Of a stretch of DNA of 64,000 bases, positions 17,901-24,795 are shown piece by piece. Every line of letters begins with the position of its first letter. The first letter of the stretch is position 1. The translations under genes and the position numbers were made by a program. Under the pieces are notes generated by a model that saw only the letters and a list, made by a program, of their open reading frames with translations, had not been told where the DNA came from and searched no databases. This DNA comes from Streptomyces formicae (GTDB lineage: Bacteria; Actinomycetota; Actinomycetes; Streptomycetales; Streptomycetaceae): NCBI RefSeq assembly GCF_002556545.1, contig NZ_CP022685.1, positions 2,728,001 to 2,792,000 of the forward strand, in the 5' to 3' direction.

Positions 17901-18221
17901 CAGGAACAGCCGGTGCTGCGGATCGGTGATGCGGGCCTCCTGCGCGCTCATCCCGAAGAAGCCCGCGTCGAAGCCCGCGATGTCCTCGAGGACGCCGCTC
18001 GCGCCGACGAACTCGGCCGCGCGGTAGCGCTCTTCGGGGACTCCGGCCGCCGCGAGTTCGGCCTCGGTGAAGCGGCGGATGCGGTCGGCGCCGTCGTGGA
18101 TCGTGCGCCAGTACTCCTCGGCGGTGTCCGCGCCGGGCAGCCGGAAGGACATCCCGACGACGGCGACGGCGTCGCGCGGGGCGGGCGAGTGGTGGTGCTC
18201 GTGGTGACGGTGGCCTGTCAT
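14910..18221 (-). CDS. Type I polyketide synthase module: KS-AT-ACP with C-terminal docking helix
   Basis: A 1103-residue protein with a ketosynthase (about 17-445; Cys196 in TACSSS, ETHGTGT, KANIGH), an acyltransferase (540-840; GHSVGEY, and FH in QGFHTALMDP, a malonyl-type signature), an acyl carrier protein (Ser in LGADSL, near 963), a Pro/Ala linker and a coiled C-terminal segment (VHQLSQMQLQLMGQLSQLL) that can dock to the next protein. No ketoreductase, dehydratase or enoylreductase is present, so the product stays a beta-keto thioester, the proper substrate for the aminotransferase domain next in line. The N-terminus is His-rich (GHRHHEHHH). No loading module or acyl ligase is visible in the window, so the starter is unknown. 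ATGA overlaps join it to both neighbours. Confidence 0.95.
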   Translation of the reverse strand: MTGHRHHEHHHSPAPRDAVAVVGMSFRLPGADTAEEYWRTIHDGADRIRRFTEAELAAAGVPEERYRAAEFVGASGVLEDIAGFDAGFFGMSAQEARITDPQHRLFLECVHHALEDAGYAGTAQAYDGCEVGVYASTGYHLYSLQTYLLNNVLRGGVDDWVAGLQVTVGNFTDFTANRAAYRLGLTGPAVNVQTACSSSLTAVHLAARSVATGECDIAVAGATAVHVPQVIGYEYVKGSILSKSGTLRPFDADADGTVGGTGVVAVVLKRLDEAVADGDHIHGVIRGSAANNDGAGKRTFTAPSAEGQRAVIRRALDRAGVDAATVGYLETHGTGTFKGDPIEFDGATAAFREDTDARNYCALGSVKANIGHLDVCSGLASLVKALLVLRHGVIPPMANFRRANPALDLAASPFHIPEAARPWPRGDVPRRACVSSFGVGGTNVHVVLEEAPEPAPRPAEAPRPPGVLLVAGHTAAALTDNARALRDHLRAHPGTHPADLLTTMATGRAHRRHRIALRGDTVGALTHALDTWLADPRPADGGTDGADTGFLFTGQGSLHRGAARPLYDRFPVVREVLDTCERQYRALTGDESGLLDVLLGEPGRAGADTDDVLPTDLAQPALFALQCALVALWRTAGIAPRVVAGHSVGEYAALHATGALSAEDGLRLTVRRGELMRRHCAPGAMVAVTLDERAARDLAAEVPGVTLAVVNAADSQVLAGPAEAMARLTELLASRAVPARALPVRQGFHTALMDPVLDGLRALLATVELRPCDVPFVSGLDGRTRARGWLPDADYFVRQAREPVRFADVLAELGAAHPEAGALVEIGPHTTLSGLARRALPGVTARPTLRRGAGLAPLWDAAADLYGAGAPLDWRPFLAGTGRRIPLPGYRFQHKDYWTGPENFLPRSAQRARDGAEVGQDEAAVERVLQHVVKVTAKHLSYDTSEIAEDASFFDLGADSLQMIGVLRELEEEHRVKVSMRELFEEAGTARGLAVIIVGKAGGGGAPVTGAPAVPAPVPSAREPEPEPFRAPEPVAVPAPVAAPEAPSAVGAPAPAAAPVEYATRQEVQDLVRQVHQLSQMQLQLMGQLSQLLAAQTAGRADR

Positions 18222-19504
18222 CGGATCTCCTTCTCCACGGGCTCCGTACGCTCGGCGGGCGGCGCGGACGCGGCCTCCCCCTGGCGCCCCTGCCGCACCA
18301 GGACCACGAACAGCGCGGCGCACAGCACGATCGCCACGCCGTGCAGCAGGCCCACGACGTGCAGCGGCGAGTAGCGGTCCAGGAGTGCGCCGCTGACCAG
18401 CATCCCGAGGCCGAAGCCGGTGTTCTCGACGGAGGCGGAGAGGCCGAAGAGCCGGCCGCGCTGCTCGTCGGGCGCCGCCTGGAGCCGGGTGACGTACGCG
18501 GTCTCGGTGAGACCGTCGGCCATCCCCGCCACCAGCGCGGCCGCGATCGCCGCGACCGTGGGCAGCCCGGTGAAGACCACGATGAACGCGGCCGACATGA
18601 CGCACGAGCCGATCGCGAAGGCCCGCTCCCCCGGCCCCTGCCACTTCCCGCGCCCGGCGAAGCGGCTGCAGATCTGCTGCGCCACGATGTTGCCGATCGC
18701 CCACGTCGCCCAGAACTGGCTGATGAACGTGGCCGGATGGGAGGGGTCGAGGCCGCTGGAGTAGACGGGCAGGGCGACGTTGTGCGACGACGAGCCGAGG
18801 CCGTCGGCGGCCCGCACCACGATCATGACGGCGAGCACGGGGGCGGCGCGCAGCAGCATGAGCGAACCGGTGCTCGGCTCACGCTCCTCCTTGCCGCTCG
18901 CCGCTGCCCCCGCGCCCTTCCCCACCGCGTCCGACTTCGCCCGCCGTCCCGCGTTCGTACGGATGGGCAGCGAGAACAGGACACTGGCGGAGACCGCGAA
19001 GGTGGCGGCGTCCAGGGCGATGGCGGCGGTGTAGCCCAGCTGTGCGACCAGGACGCCCGCCGAGGCGAACCCGGCGATCATCGCGAGGGAACGCCCGGTC
19101 GCGAGCAGCGCGTTCGCCCGGAGGCGCAGCTCGCCGCCGACGATCTCGGGGATGCTGCTGCGCAGCGCCACACCCGACAGGGTGGAGCAGAATCCGGTCA
19201 CGACGGCCAGGACGTAGAGGAGCCCGGCGCGCGCCCCGTCGGGGGCGACGAGCAGGGCCACCATGGCGGCGCCCTGGGTCAGGTCCGCGCCGACCATCAG
19301 CCGTTTCCGGTCGTAGCGGGAGACCAGGCGGCCGCTGGCCCAGCCGGACACGACACTCGTCAGGAGGCGTACGGCCATGAAGAGGCCCGCGGCGAGCGCG
19401 CTGTCGGTCACCTCGTAGATGAAGACGTTCAGGGCGACCATGTTCAGATAACTGCCGTACGCCGAGACGCCGTTGCCGACGACAAGCAGGCGAAAGTGCC
19501 GCAA
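18218..19504 (-). CDS. MFS exporter
   Basis: A 428-residue transporter with about twelve hydrophobic helices and the cytoplasmic loop-2 motif GRLVSRYDRKRLMVGADL; a charged Gly/Ala/Lys-rich loop near the middle separates the two six-helix halves. Members of this clade export small molecules, so product export or self-protection is likely. It is the first gene of the MFS-PKS-NRPS operon. I prefer the TTG at 19504, five bases after GGGGGGAA and directly before RHFRLLVVGNG, where family members start; a GTG at 19537 would add eleven residues but has a poor ribosome site. Confidence 0.9.
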   Translation of the reverse strand: MRHFRLLVVGNGVSAYGSYLNMVALNVFIYEVTDSALAAGLFMAVRLLTSVVSGWASGRLVSRYDRKRLMVGADLTQGAAMVALLVAPDGARAGLLYVLAVVTGFCSTLSGVALRSSIPEIVGGELRLRANALLATGRSLAMIAGFASAGVLVAQLGYTAAIALDAATFAVSASVLFSLPIRTNAGRRAKSDAVGKGAGAAASGKEEREPSTGSLMLLRAAPVLAVMIVVRAADGLGSSSHNVALPVYSSGLDPSHPATFISQFWATWAIGNIVAQQICSRFAGRGKWQGPGERAFAIGSCVMSAAFIVVFTGLPTVAAIAAALVAGMADGLTETAYVTRLQAAPDEQRGRLFGLSASVENTGFGLGMLVSGALLDRYSPLHVVGLLHGVAIVLCAALFVVLVRQGRQGEAASAPPAERTEPVEKEIR

Positions 19505-19625
19505 GCGTTCCCCCCTGGTCCGCTGATGGGCTGCCACTCACTGGTCGTGCACGGCCGCCGTCAGCCGAGACCGTCTTCACACTCACTCGCGCCGAACGAC
19601 ACCTAAAGTCCCCCGAATTGGTGAC

Positions 19626-19654
19626 TTGACAACTAGGCGGGGAGTCAATAGGTC
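19626..19654 (+). promoter_or_regulatory. Candidate promoter for the small LuxR-type regulator
   Basis: TTGACA at 19626-19631, a 17-base spacer and TAGGTC at 19649-19654 fit a housekeeping-sigma promoter. It points toward the regulator starting at 19764 and lies in the 260-bp divergent gap before the exporter operon. Confidence 0.45.
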
Positions 19655-19763
19655 CGTCTCACCCCTCGGGATGCAAGGTTTCCTTTGTGTTTGCTCGTGA
19701 CCATGGTTAGATCAAGTCGCGGCCCTGACCGCAGCAGAGTTGAGAGTCCCTCACGGAGGGAAA

Positions 19764-19991
19764 ATGCCAGCACACAGTCGTCCCGAGAGCGCACCGGCCC
19801 TGTCCCTCAGGGAACGTCAGGTGCTCGCGCATATCGCGGCGGGACTTTCCCACAAGCAAGTGGCCAGACGCATGGGCATCAGCGTGCACACCGTGAGCAC
19901 CTATCTGCGGCGCATCAGGAACAAGCGCTCCGCGCCCACCGTGGCGCATCTCATCCGGCTGAGCCTCACCGAGAACTGCGGGCCTCGATGA
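19764..19991 (+). CDS. Stand-alone LuxR-type helix-turn-helix regulator
   Basis: Only 75 residues, almost entirely one LuxR C-terminal DNA-binding domain: LSLRERQVLAHIAAGLSHKQVARRMGISVHTVSTYLRRIRNK. There is no receiver or ligand domain. ATG 19764 follows GGAGGG by about five bases, which decides the start. Its last 26 bases overlap, tail to tail, the end of the O-methyltransferase gene on the other strand. It is divergent from the MFS-PKS-NRPS operon, so it probably controls that operon; small LuxR proteins of this size occur in several Streptomyces antibiotic clusters. How its activity is switched is not visible from sequence. Confidence 0.85.
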   Translation: MPAHSRPESAPALSLRERQVLAHIAAGLSHKQVARRMGISVHTVSTYLRRIRNKRSAPTVAHLIRLSLTENCGPR

Positions 19992-21054
19992 TCCGGTAGC
20001 CACTGAATCCCAAGGGCTCGCTCCGCGCGACGAGTTCGAGCCCGGCGCGCCGGAAGAGTTCGTCGAACTCCGCGGCGGTGCGCTCCCTGCCGGGCGTGAG
20101 CACCATCAGGGTGAGGTCGCTCACCGCGAGGAACGGGTCGGTGCCCGTGTCCACGACCGGGGGCGCCACGATCTCCACGACCATGATCCGTCCCGTGTCG
20201 CTCATCGCGTCCCGGCAGTTGCGCAGCAGGTCCACGCAGCGGTCGTCGTCCCAGTCGTGCAGCACGCTCTTGATCACGTAGCGGTCGGCGCCCGGCGGCA
20301 CGGACGCGAAGAAGTCCCCCGCCACGACGTCGCACCGCTCCCCCAGGCCCGCCCCGGCGAACCGGTCCACGGCGCCCGCGACGCCCTGTGCGGTGTCGGC
20401 GAGCACGCCCCGCAGGTGCGGGTGCCGGGTGAGCAGTCCGGTCAGCAGGGTGCCGTCGCCGCCGCCCACGTCGACGACGGTGGCGACGTCCGAGAAGTCG
20501 TACGCCTCCGCGACGGCCCACGCCTCCGCCTGCGCGCTGACCGCCATGGCCGCGTGGAACTGGGCCCCCAGCTCCGGGTTCTGCTCGAAGTACGCGAAGA
20601 CGGGGCCGCCGGTCACCGTCTCGATGGAGGGCCTTCCCGTACGCACGGCGTCCAGGAGACCGCCCCAGGCGGCCCAGATGCCCTCGTCGAAGTAGGGCAG
20701 GAGCATGGGCCGCAGCGAGTGCGGCACGTCCGAGCGGAGCAGCTGCCCGGCGGGCGCGAGGTGGAAGCCGCCCTCGTCCGTCTCGGTCACCACGCCCAGC
20801 GAGGCGAGGCCGCGCAGCACGCGGCGCAGCGCCTGCGCCTGGACGCCCGCCTCCGCTGCCAGGTCGGCCGCGCTCCAGGTGCGGTCGGCGAGCAGGTCGG
20901 GCAGGCGCAGCCGCACCGCGACGTGGATCATCTGCGCGGGTACGAAGCCGAAGGCGAGCCGGTAGAGGTGCGCGGCGGCGCCGGGGTCGAAGGCGGGGGC
21001 GGCCGCGTGGTCGTGGGCGGTCTCGTGTTCCGTGGCGGCGTCGGCCGTGGTCAT
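19966..21054 (-). CDS. SAM-dependent O-methyltransferase (acetylserotonin-OMT type)
   Basis: A 362-residue protein with an N-terminal winged-helix dimerisation domain (residues 20-110, PAQMIHVAVRLRLPDLLAD) and a class I methyltransferase domain with VVDVGGGDGTLL near residue 190, then GDFFASVPPGADRYVIKSVLHDWDD, where the His in LHDWDD is the usual general base, and GRIMVVEIVAPP. Antibiotic-cluster members methylate phenolic, enolic or sugar hydroxyls. The ATG overlaps the stop of the P450 gene (ATGA), so the two tailoring enzymes are co-translated. The 3' end overlaps the small regulator gene antisense by 26 bp. Confidence 0.92.
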   Translation of the reverse strand: MTTADAATEHETAHDHAAAPAFDPGAAAHLYRLAFGFVPAQMIHVAVRLRLPDLLADRTWSAADLAAEAGVQAQALRRVLRGLASLGVVTETDEGGFHLAPAGQLLRSDVPHSLRPMLLPYFDEGIWAAWGGLLDAVRTGRPSIETVTGGPVFAYFEQNPELGAQFHAAMAVSAQAEAWAVAEAYDFSDVATVVDVGGGDGTLLTGLLTRHPHLRGVLADTAQGVAGAVDRFAGAGLGERCDVVAGDFFASVPPGADRYVIKSVLHDWDDDRCVDLLRNCRDAMSDTGRIMVVEIVAPPVVDTGTDPFLAVSDLTLMVLTPGRERTAAEFDELFRRAGLELVARSEPLGFSGYRIIEARSSR

Positions 21055-22352
21055 TCTGCGCTCGCTCCTTCGGATCGGATGGCGGGACGGTCTTCGGGGC
21101 GGCCTGCGGGGCCGGGTCCTGGTCGGAACGACACGGGCAGGCGCGTCAGGCCGCAGAGGATGCTGATCTGCCGCCAGCGCAGCTCCGCGGGCGGTACGTC
21201 GAGGGCGAGTCCCGGCAGCCGCGCGAAGAGCGCCGCGAACGCGCACGACGCGAGGGCGCGGGCCAGGGGCGCGCCGAGGCAGAAGTGGATGCCGTGCCCG
21301 AAGGCGAGGTGGGGGTTGGGCGCGCGCCGGATGTCGAAGCGGTCGGGGCCCGCGCCCGCGCTCCGCTCTCCCCCGAAGGCGTCCGGGTCCCGATTGGCCA
21401 GGGACAGGCCCACGTTCACCACGGACCCCTCGGGGATGAGCGTCCCGCCGAGCTCCACGTCCTCGACGGCGACCCGCAGCGAGGACTGCCCCGCGGACCC
21501 CTCGAAGCGCAGCAGTTCCTCCACCGCGCCGGGCAGCAGCGCCGGATCCTCGCGCAGCTCACGGAACTGGTCGGGGTGGGCGAGGAGCGTGAGCAGGCCA
21601 TTGCCGATGAGGTTGGTGGTGGTCTCGTGGCCCGCGACGAGGACCAGCATGGCGAGGCCCACGAGTTCCTCGTCGCTGAGCCCGCCGTCCTCCTGTGCCA
21701 CGAGCAGCGCGCTGAGCAGGTCGGGCTGCTCGTCCGCCGGTACGTCGTGCCGTACGCCTGCCCGCTTCTCCTCGACGAGCCCGCCGAAGTACGCCCGCAG
21801 CCTGCGCGACCGCTCGTCGCGCGTGCGGGGACCCGTCTCCACGGAGAGGGTGCGCGAGGCCCAGGTGCGAAAGGCCGGGCGGTCGGCGGTGGGGATGCCG
21901 AGGAGTTCGCTGATGACGAGGACGGGCAGCGGGAAGGCGAAGTCGGCGATCAGGTCCGCGTGTCCCGCGGGCGTCACGGCGTCGAGGAGCTCCGCGACCG
22001 TGCGCTCGATGCGGGGTTCGAGCGCGGCGATCCTGCGCCGGGTGAACCCGTGCGAGACGAGTCGGCGCAGCCTGGTGTGGGCGGGCGGATCGTCGTTGGC
22101 CATGGGTGAGTACGCGACGGCGGCGCCGGACGCGTGGCCCAGGCGGCGCGGATCGTTGGAGAGCCGCGGGTCGCGCAGCGCCCTGCGTGCCTCCGCGTGG
22201 CCCGACACCAGGAAGTAGGTGAAGCCGCTCTCCTCGCGGACGAGCCTGACGGGTGGCTCGGCGCGGATGAGCCGGTGCGTCTCCTCGGGCCGCGTCAGCA
22301 GGACGTAGGGGCTGAATCCGGCCAACGGTTCGGACCGCGACTGAACCGGCAT
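21051..22352 (-). CDS. Cytochrome P450 (CYP105/107-like)
   Basis: A 433-residue bacterial class I P450 with all functional marks: substrate-side SPMANDDPPAHTRLRRLVSHGFT, I-helix VLVAGHETTTNL with the acid/Thr proton relay, the ExxR-helix equivalent VEELLRFEGS, and the haem-Cys loop FGHGIHFCLGAPLAR. It needs ferredoxin partners, which are not in the window. A hydroxylase or oxidative coupling enzyme acting on the cluster product is the likely role. The start at 22352 is chosen because AGGAG lies six bases upstream; the ATG at 22358 touches that AGGAG and is too close. It is first in a two-gene unit with the O-methyltransferase. Confidence 0.93.
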   Translation of the reverse strand: MPVQSRSEPLAGFSPYVLLTRPEETHRLIRAEPPVRLVREESGFTYFLVSGHAEARRALRDPRLSNDPRRLGHASGAAVAYSPMANDDPPAHTRLRRLVSHGFTRRRIAALEPRIERTVAELLDAVTPAGHADLIADFAFPLPVLVISELLGIPTADRPAFRTWASRTLSVETGPRTRDERSRRLRAYFGGLVEEKRAGVRHDVPADEQPDLLSALLVAQEDGGLSDEELVGLAMLVLVAGHETTTNLIGNGLLTLLAHPDQFRELREDPALLPGAVEELLRFEGSAGQSSLRVAVEDVELGGTLIPEGSVVNVGLSLANRDPDAFGGERSAGAGPDRFDIRRAPNPHLAFGHGIHFCLGAPLARALASCAFAALFARLPGLALDVPPAELRWRQISILCGLTRLPVSFRPGPGPAGRPEDRPAIRSEGASAE

Positions 22353-22852
22353 CCGCATCTCCTGATCTGTCTCTCCTGGTCCCGGGCGACCGGCCCACGA
22401 TCGCACCGTGCGCGGCCCGTGTCGTCCGTCTGGAACAGGGGATCGCCCCTCCGACCCGAGGCTGAGGCCGGCGGCCGGTCTCCGCCCCCGCGTGTGGCGC
22501 GGGCCTCCGATAAAGAATGAATAGCGGCCGCGAGTTGAATGCTGATACAGCGGTGTGAGCGCGGCCGAAGTGTGACGGGACACACTCGACGCCGGAAGAT
22601 CAACGATCACAAGCGCGCCGGGAGTTGTCCGCCGGTGAACGTCAGTAAAGACGTTGAGCAATCTGGACCAGCCCCGGTCAGTCGAGTACTGTACTGATCA
22701 CTCTCGTGGTCCAGACCAGTCAACGCGAGTTCGGACGCGTTCGGACGGGTCCACACCCACGGAGACCTCAATTTCATCCGCCGTTCAGCGGCGGTGAATA
22801 CTGGGTAATAGCGCGGCCAGAAAGCTGTGAACAATCAGGCGGGGGACAGCCT
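22353..22852. promoter_or_regulatory. 500-bp divergent control region
   Basis: No gene is visible here. It separates the P450 gene from the response-regulator gene and must hold both promoters. A perfect 9-bp inverted repeat TCTGGACCA / TGGTCCAGA (22662-22670 and 22707-22715) brackets AGTACTGTACT, and GTTCGGACG is repeated at a ten-base period (22729-22737, 22739-22747). These are plausible operator sites for a helix-turn-helix regulator, possibly the adjacent one. Confidence 0.5.
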
Positions 22853-23554
22853 ATGCGTCAAATAGCTCCTGTTAATTGTATCCGGATTGCCGTTTGCGAC
22901 TCGCGCCATCTAGCGCGGGCCGGACTCATCGGAGTCCTTGCGCGAGAGCCCGACATCTCCGTGGTCGCGGAGGTCTGGGACGCGGCGGACGTGGCACAGA
23001 CCCTCCGGGCGGAACAGCCCGACGTGGTGGTGGTCAGCCATGATCCACTCGTTATGGACGGCATCGCGGTGGCCGAAGCACTCCGCTCCTGCCCGGAGTT
23101 GGCGTCCTCCGGCGCCGGCGTCCTGATGCTCTGCGATTCGCTGGAGCACGACGAACTTCTCTCGGCGCTCAGAGGTGGTGTGCGCGGGGTGCTTCCGGTG
23201 AACGGTGACCCCTATACGCTCGCCGCCGCCATCCGCGAGATCGCCGCGGGCGCCATGCTCCTCAAGTCGCCGACGGCCGTGGGCCTCATCAACCGTCTGG
23301 TCAGCCGGTCGCCCGGCGTCACGGTGGTGCCGGGGTCCCATCTGTCCAGGCTCACCCACCGCGAGCGCGACGTGCTGTCCCTGGTGGCCAACGGGCACTC
23401 CAACTGCGAGATCGCCCAGAAGCTGACCCTCAGCGAAGCGACCGTCAAGTCGCACCTCTACCACCTGTGCCAGAAACTCGGCCTGCGCGACCGTGCCCAG
23501 GCCGTCATCCTCGCCTACGAGACGGGGCTCGTCCGGGCCTGCCCCGCGGCCTGA
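22853..23554 (+). CDS. Atypical NarL/LuxR-type response regulator
   Basis: A 233-residue protein with a receiver-like domain (1-125) and a C-terminal LuxR helix-turn-helix (LTHRERDVLSLVANGHSNCEIAQKL, residues 165-230). The receiver lacks the conserved phosphorylation residues: the acidic pair is DS instead of DD (AVCDSRHL), the phospho-acceptor position in DVVVVSHDPL aligns to Ser instead of Asp, and the conserved Lys is absent (GVLPVNGD). It should therefore not be controlled by a normal histidine kinase; none is nearby. Streptomyces pathway regulators of this aspartate-less type respond to small molecules such as the end product. ATG 22853 has GGGGGA upstream. It faces the azole-gene operon and is the best candidate for the cluster-situated activator. 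Confidence 0.9.
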   Translation: MRQIAPVNCIRIAVCDSRHLARAGLIGVLAREPDISVVAEVWDAADVAQTLRAEQPDVVVVSHDPLVMDGIAVAEALRSCPELASSGAGVLMLCDSLEHDELLSALRGGVRGVLPVNGDPYTLAAAIREIAAGAMLLKSPTAVGLINRLVSRSPGVTVVPGSHLSRLTHRERDVLSLVANGHSNCEIAQKLTLSEATVKSHLYHLCQKLGLRDRAQAVILAYETGLVRACPAA

Positions 23555-23574
23555 CCCGCCTGCTCCTGCCGGGT

Positions 23575-24795
23575 TCACGCGGGGGAGAACTGGGCCGCGT
23601 CGACGTGGCTCACCGCCACCGACAGGAACGCGCGCGTGGAACCCGGGTCGCTCGCGATCCACCGCAGGAATCCCCTTCTCTCGTCGGTCACCTGGAGCCC
23701 CGCACTGTCCAGAGCCATCTGGTAGCGGGGCTCCATCAACCGGTCGCGGGCCGCCGCGAAGCCGTGCAGCGCCGCGTCCAGTGCCGCCGCGTCGGCGAAG
23801 CACTCCCCCGGCCCCTTGCCGGACTCCTCGCCCCGCCCCTCGGCCACCGCGTCGGCGAGCGCCGCCGCCTGCTCGAAGGCGTCGCTGATACCGGTACCGG
23901 TGATCGAGTCCTTGTGACAGCCCGCGTCGCCCACGAGCACCCAGCCGGGTCCCGTGGCCTGCCGGAAGAAGTTGAACTGGCTGCCGGTGCCGCGCAGCCG
24001 CTCCACGCGGTGCGCGCCGGCGGCCCGTTCGGCCAGGTCCGGTGCCGTGCTGCGCAGGGCCTCCGCGTACGCGAGGTTGGGATCCCTGCGGACGTCGGGG
24101 AACTCCGCCTGCGGGAAGTAGGCGGCGACCAGGGTGAGTTCGTCGTGCGTCGGCACCACGCCGATCAGCCTGCCCGTGCGCTCGTGGACCTCGAACTGCG
24201 CGGGCAGCCCCGCCCAGTACCCGTAGTACACACACGTCATCGGGGCGTCCTCGCGCTCCGTCCGGGCCCCCACGAGACGGGCCACCGTGGAGCGCATGCC
24301 GTCCGCCCCGACCACCAGGCGGGCCCCGATCTCCTGGGTCGCGCCGCCGTCCGTGCGGCAGGTGACCCCGGTGACGCGCCCGTCGTCGCCGGTCAGCACC
24401 CCGGTGACCGTGCAGCCGTCCCTGAACTCCGCGCCCGAGGCGACCGCCGCGTCGGCGACCAGGCCGTCCAGGACGTAGCGGCGCGGCGCGTACACGGCGT
24501 CGATGCCCTCCTCCACCGGGACGGGGCCTTCGAGCATGAGCTCGCCCTCGAGGGCGTACGAGATGTGGCGGACCGGCGGGCAGCCCCCCTCCCGCAACGG
24601 GCCCAGCAGACCCCACCGGTCGAGCAGGCGCAGGCCGGGACGGTGGACGTGCTGGGTCGAGAGCGTGTCGCTGGGGAACCTGGCGCGGTCGAGGAGCAGC
24701 ACGCGGTGCCCCGCCCTGGCGAGCAGCATCGCGGTCGCGGCACCCGCGCTCCGCGCCCCCACGACCACCACGTCGTAGGACTCCATGGACTCCAT
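23575..24795 (-). CDS. FAD-dependent oxidoreductase (geranylgeranyl-reductase/monooxygenase-like)
   Basis: A 406-residue flavoprotein with an N-terminal dinucleotide-binding motif (YDVVVVGARSAGAATAMLLARAG), the ARLVVGADGMRSTVARLVGA segment typical of aromatic hydroxylase-like enzymes, and the FAD ribityl-binding GWVLVGDAGCHKDSITGTGI. There is no halogenase WxWxIP motif and no membrane helix. It ends the long leftward operon directly after the SagB-like gene (ATGA overlap), so it most likely oxidises the azole peptide or the acyl part. The exact reaction cannot be told from sequence. Twenty bases separate its stop from that of the convergent response regulator. Confidence 0.88.
   Translation of the reverse strand: MESMESYDVVVVGARSAGAATAMLLARAGHRVLLLDRARFPSDTLSTQHVHRPGLRLLDRWGLLGPLREGGCPPVRHISYALEGELMLEGPVPVEEGIDAVYAPRRYVLDGLVADAAVASGAEFRDGCTVTGVLTGDDGRVTGVTCRTDGGATQEIGARLVVGADGMRSTVARLVGARTEREDAPMTCVYYGYWAGLPAQFEVHERTGRLIGVVPTHDELTLVAAYFPQAEFPDVRRDPNLAYAEALRSTAPDLAERAAGAHRVERLRGTGSQFNFFRQATGPGWVLVGDAGCHKDSITGTGISDAFEQAAALADAVAEGRGEESGKGPGECFADAAALDAALHGFAAARDRLMEPRYQMALDSAGLQVTDERRGFLRWIASDPGSTRAFLSVAVSHVDAAQFSPA

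Noticed and set aside
23575..24795. Flavin-dependent halogenase
   Set aside because: No WxWxIP motif or halogenase Lys region; it reads as a general FAD oxidoreductase.
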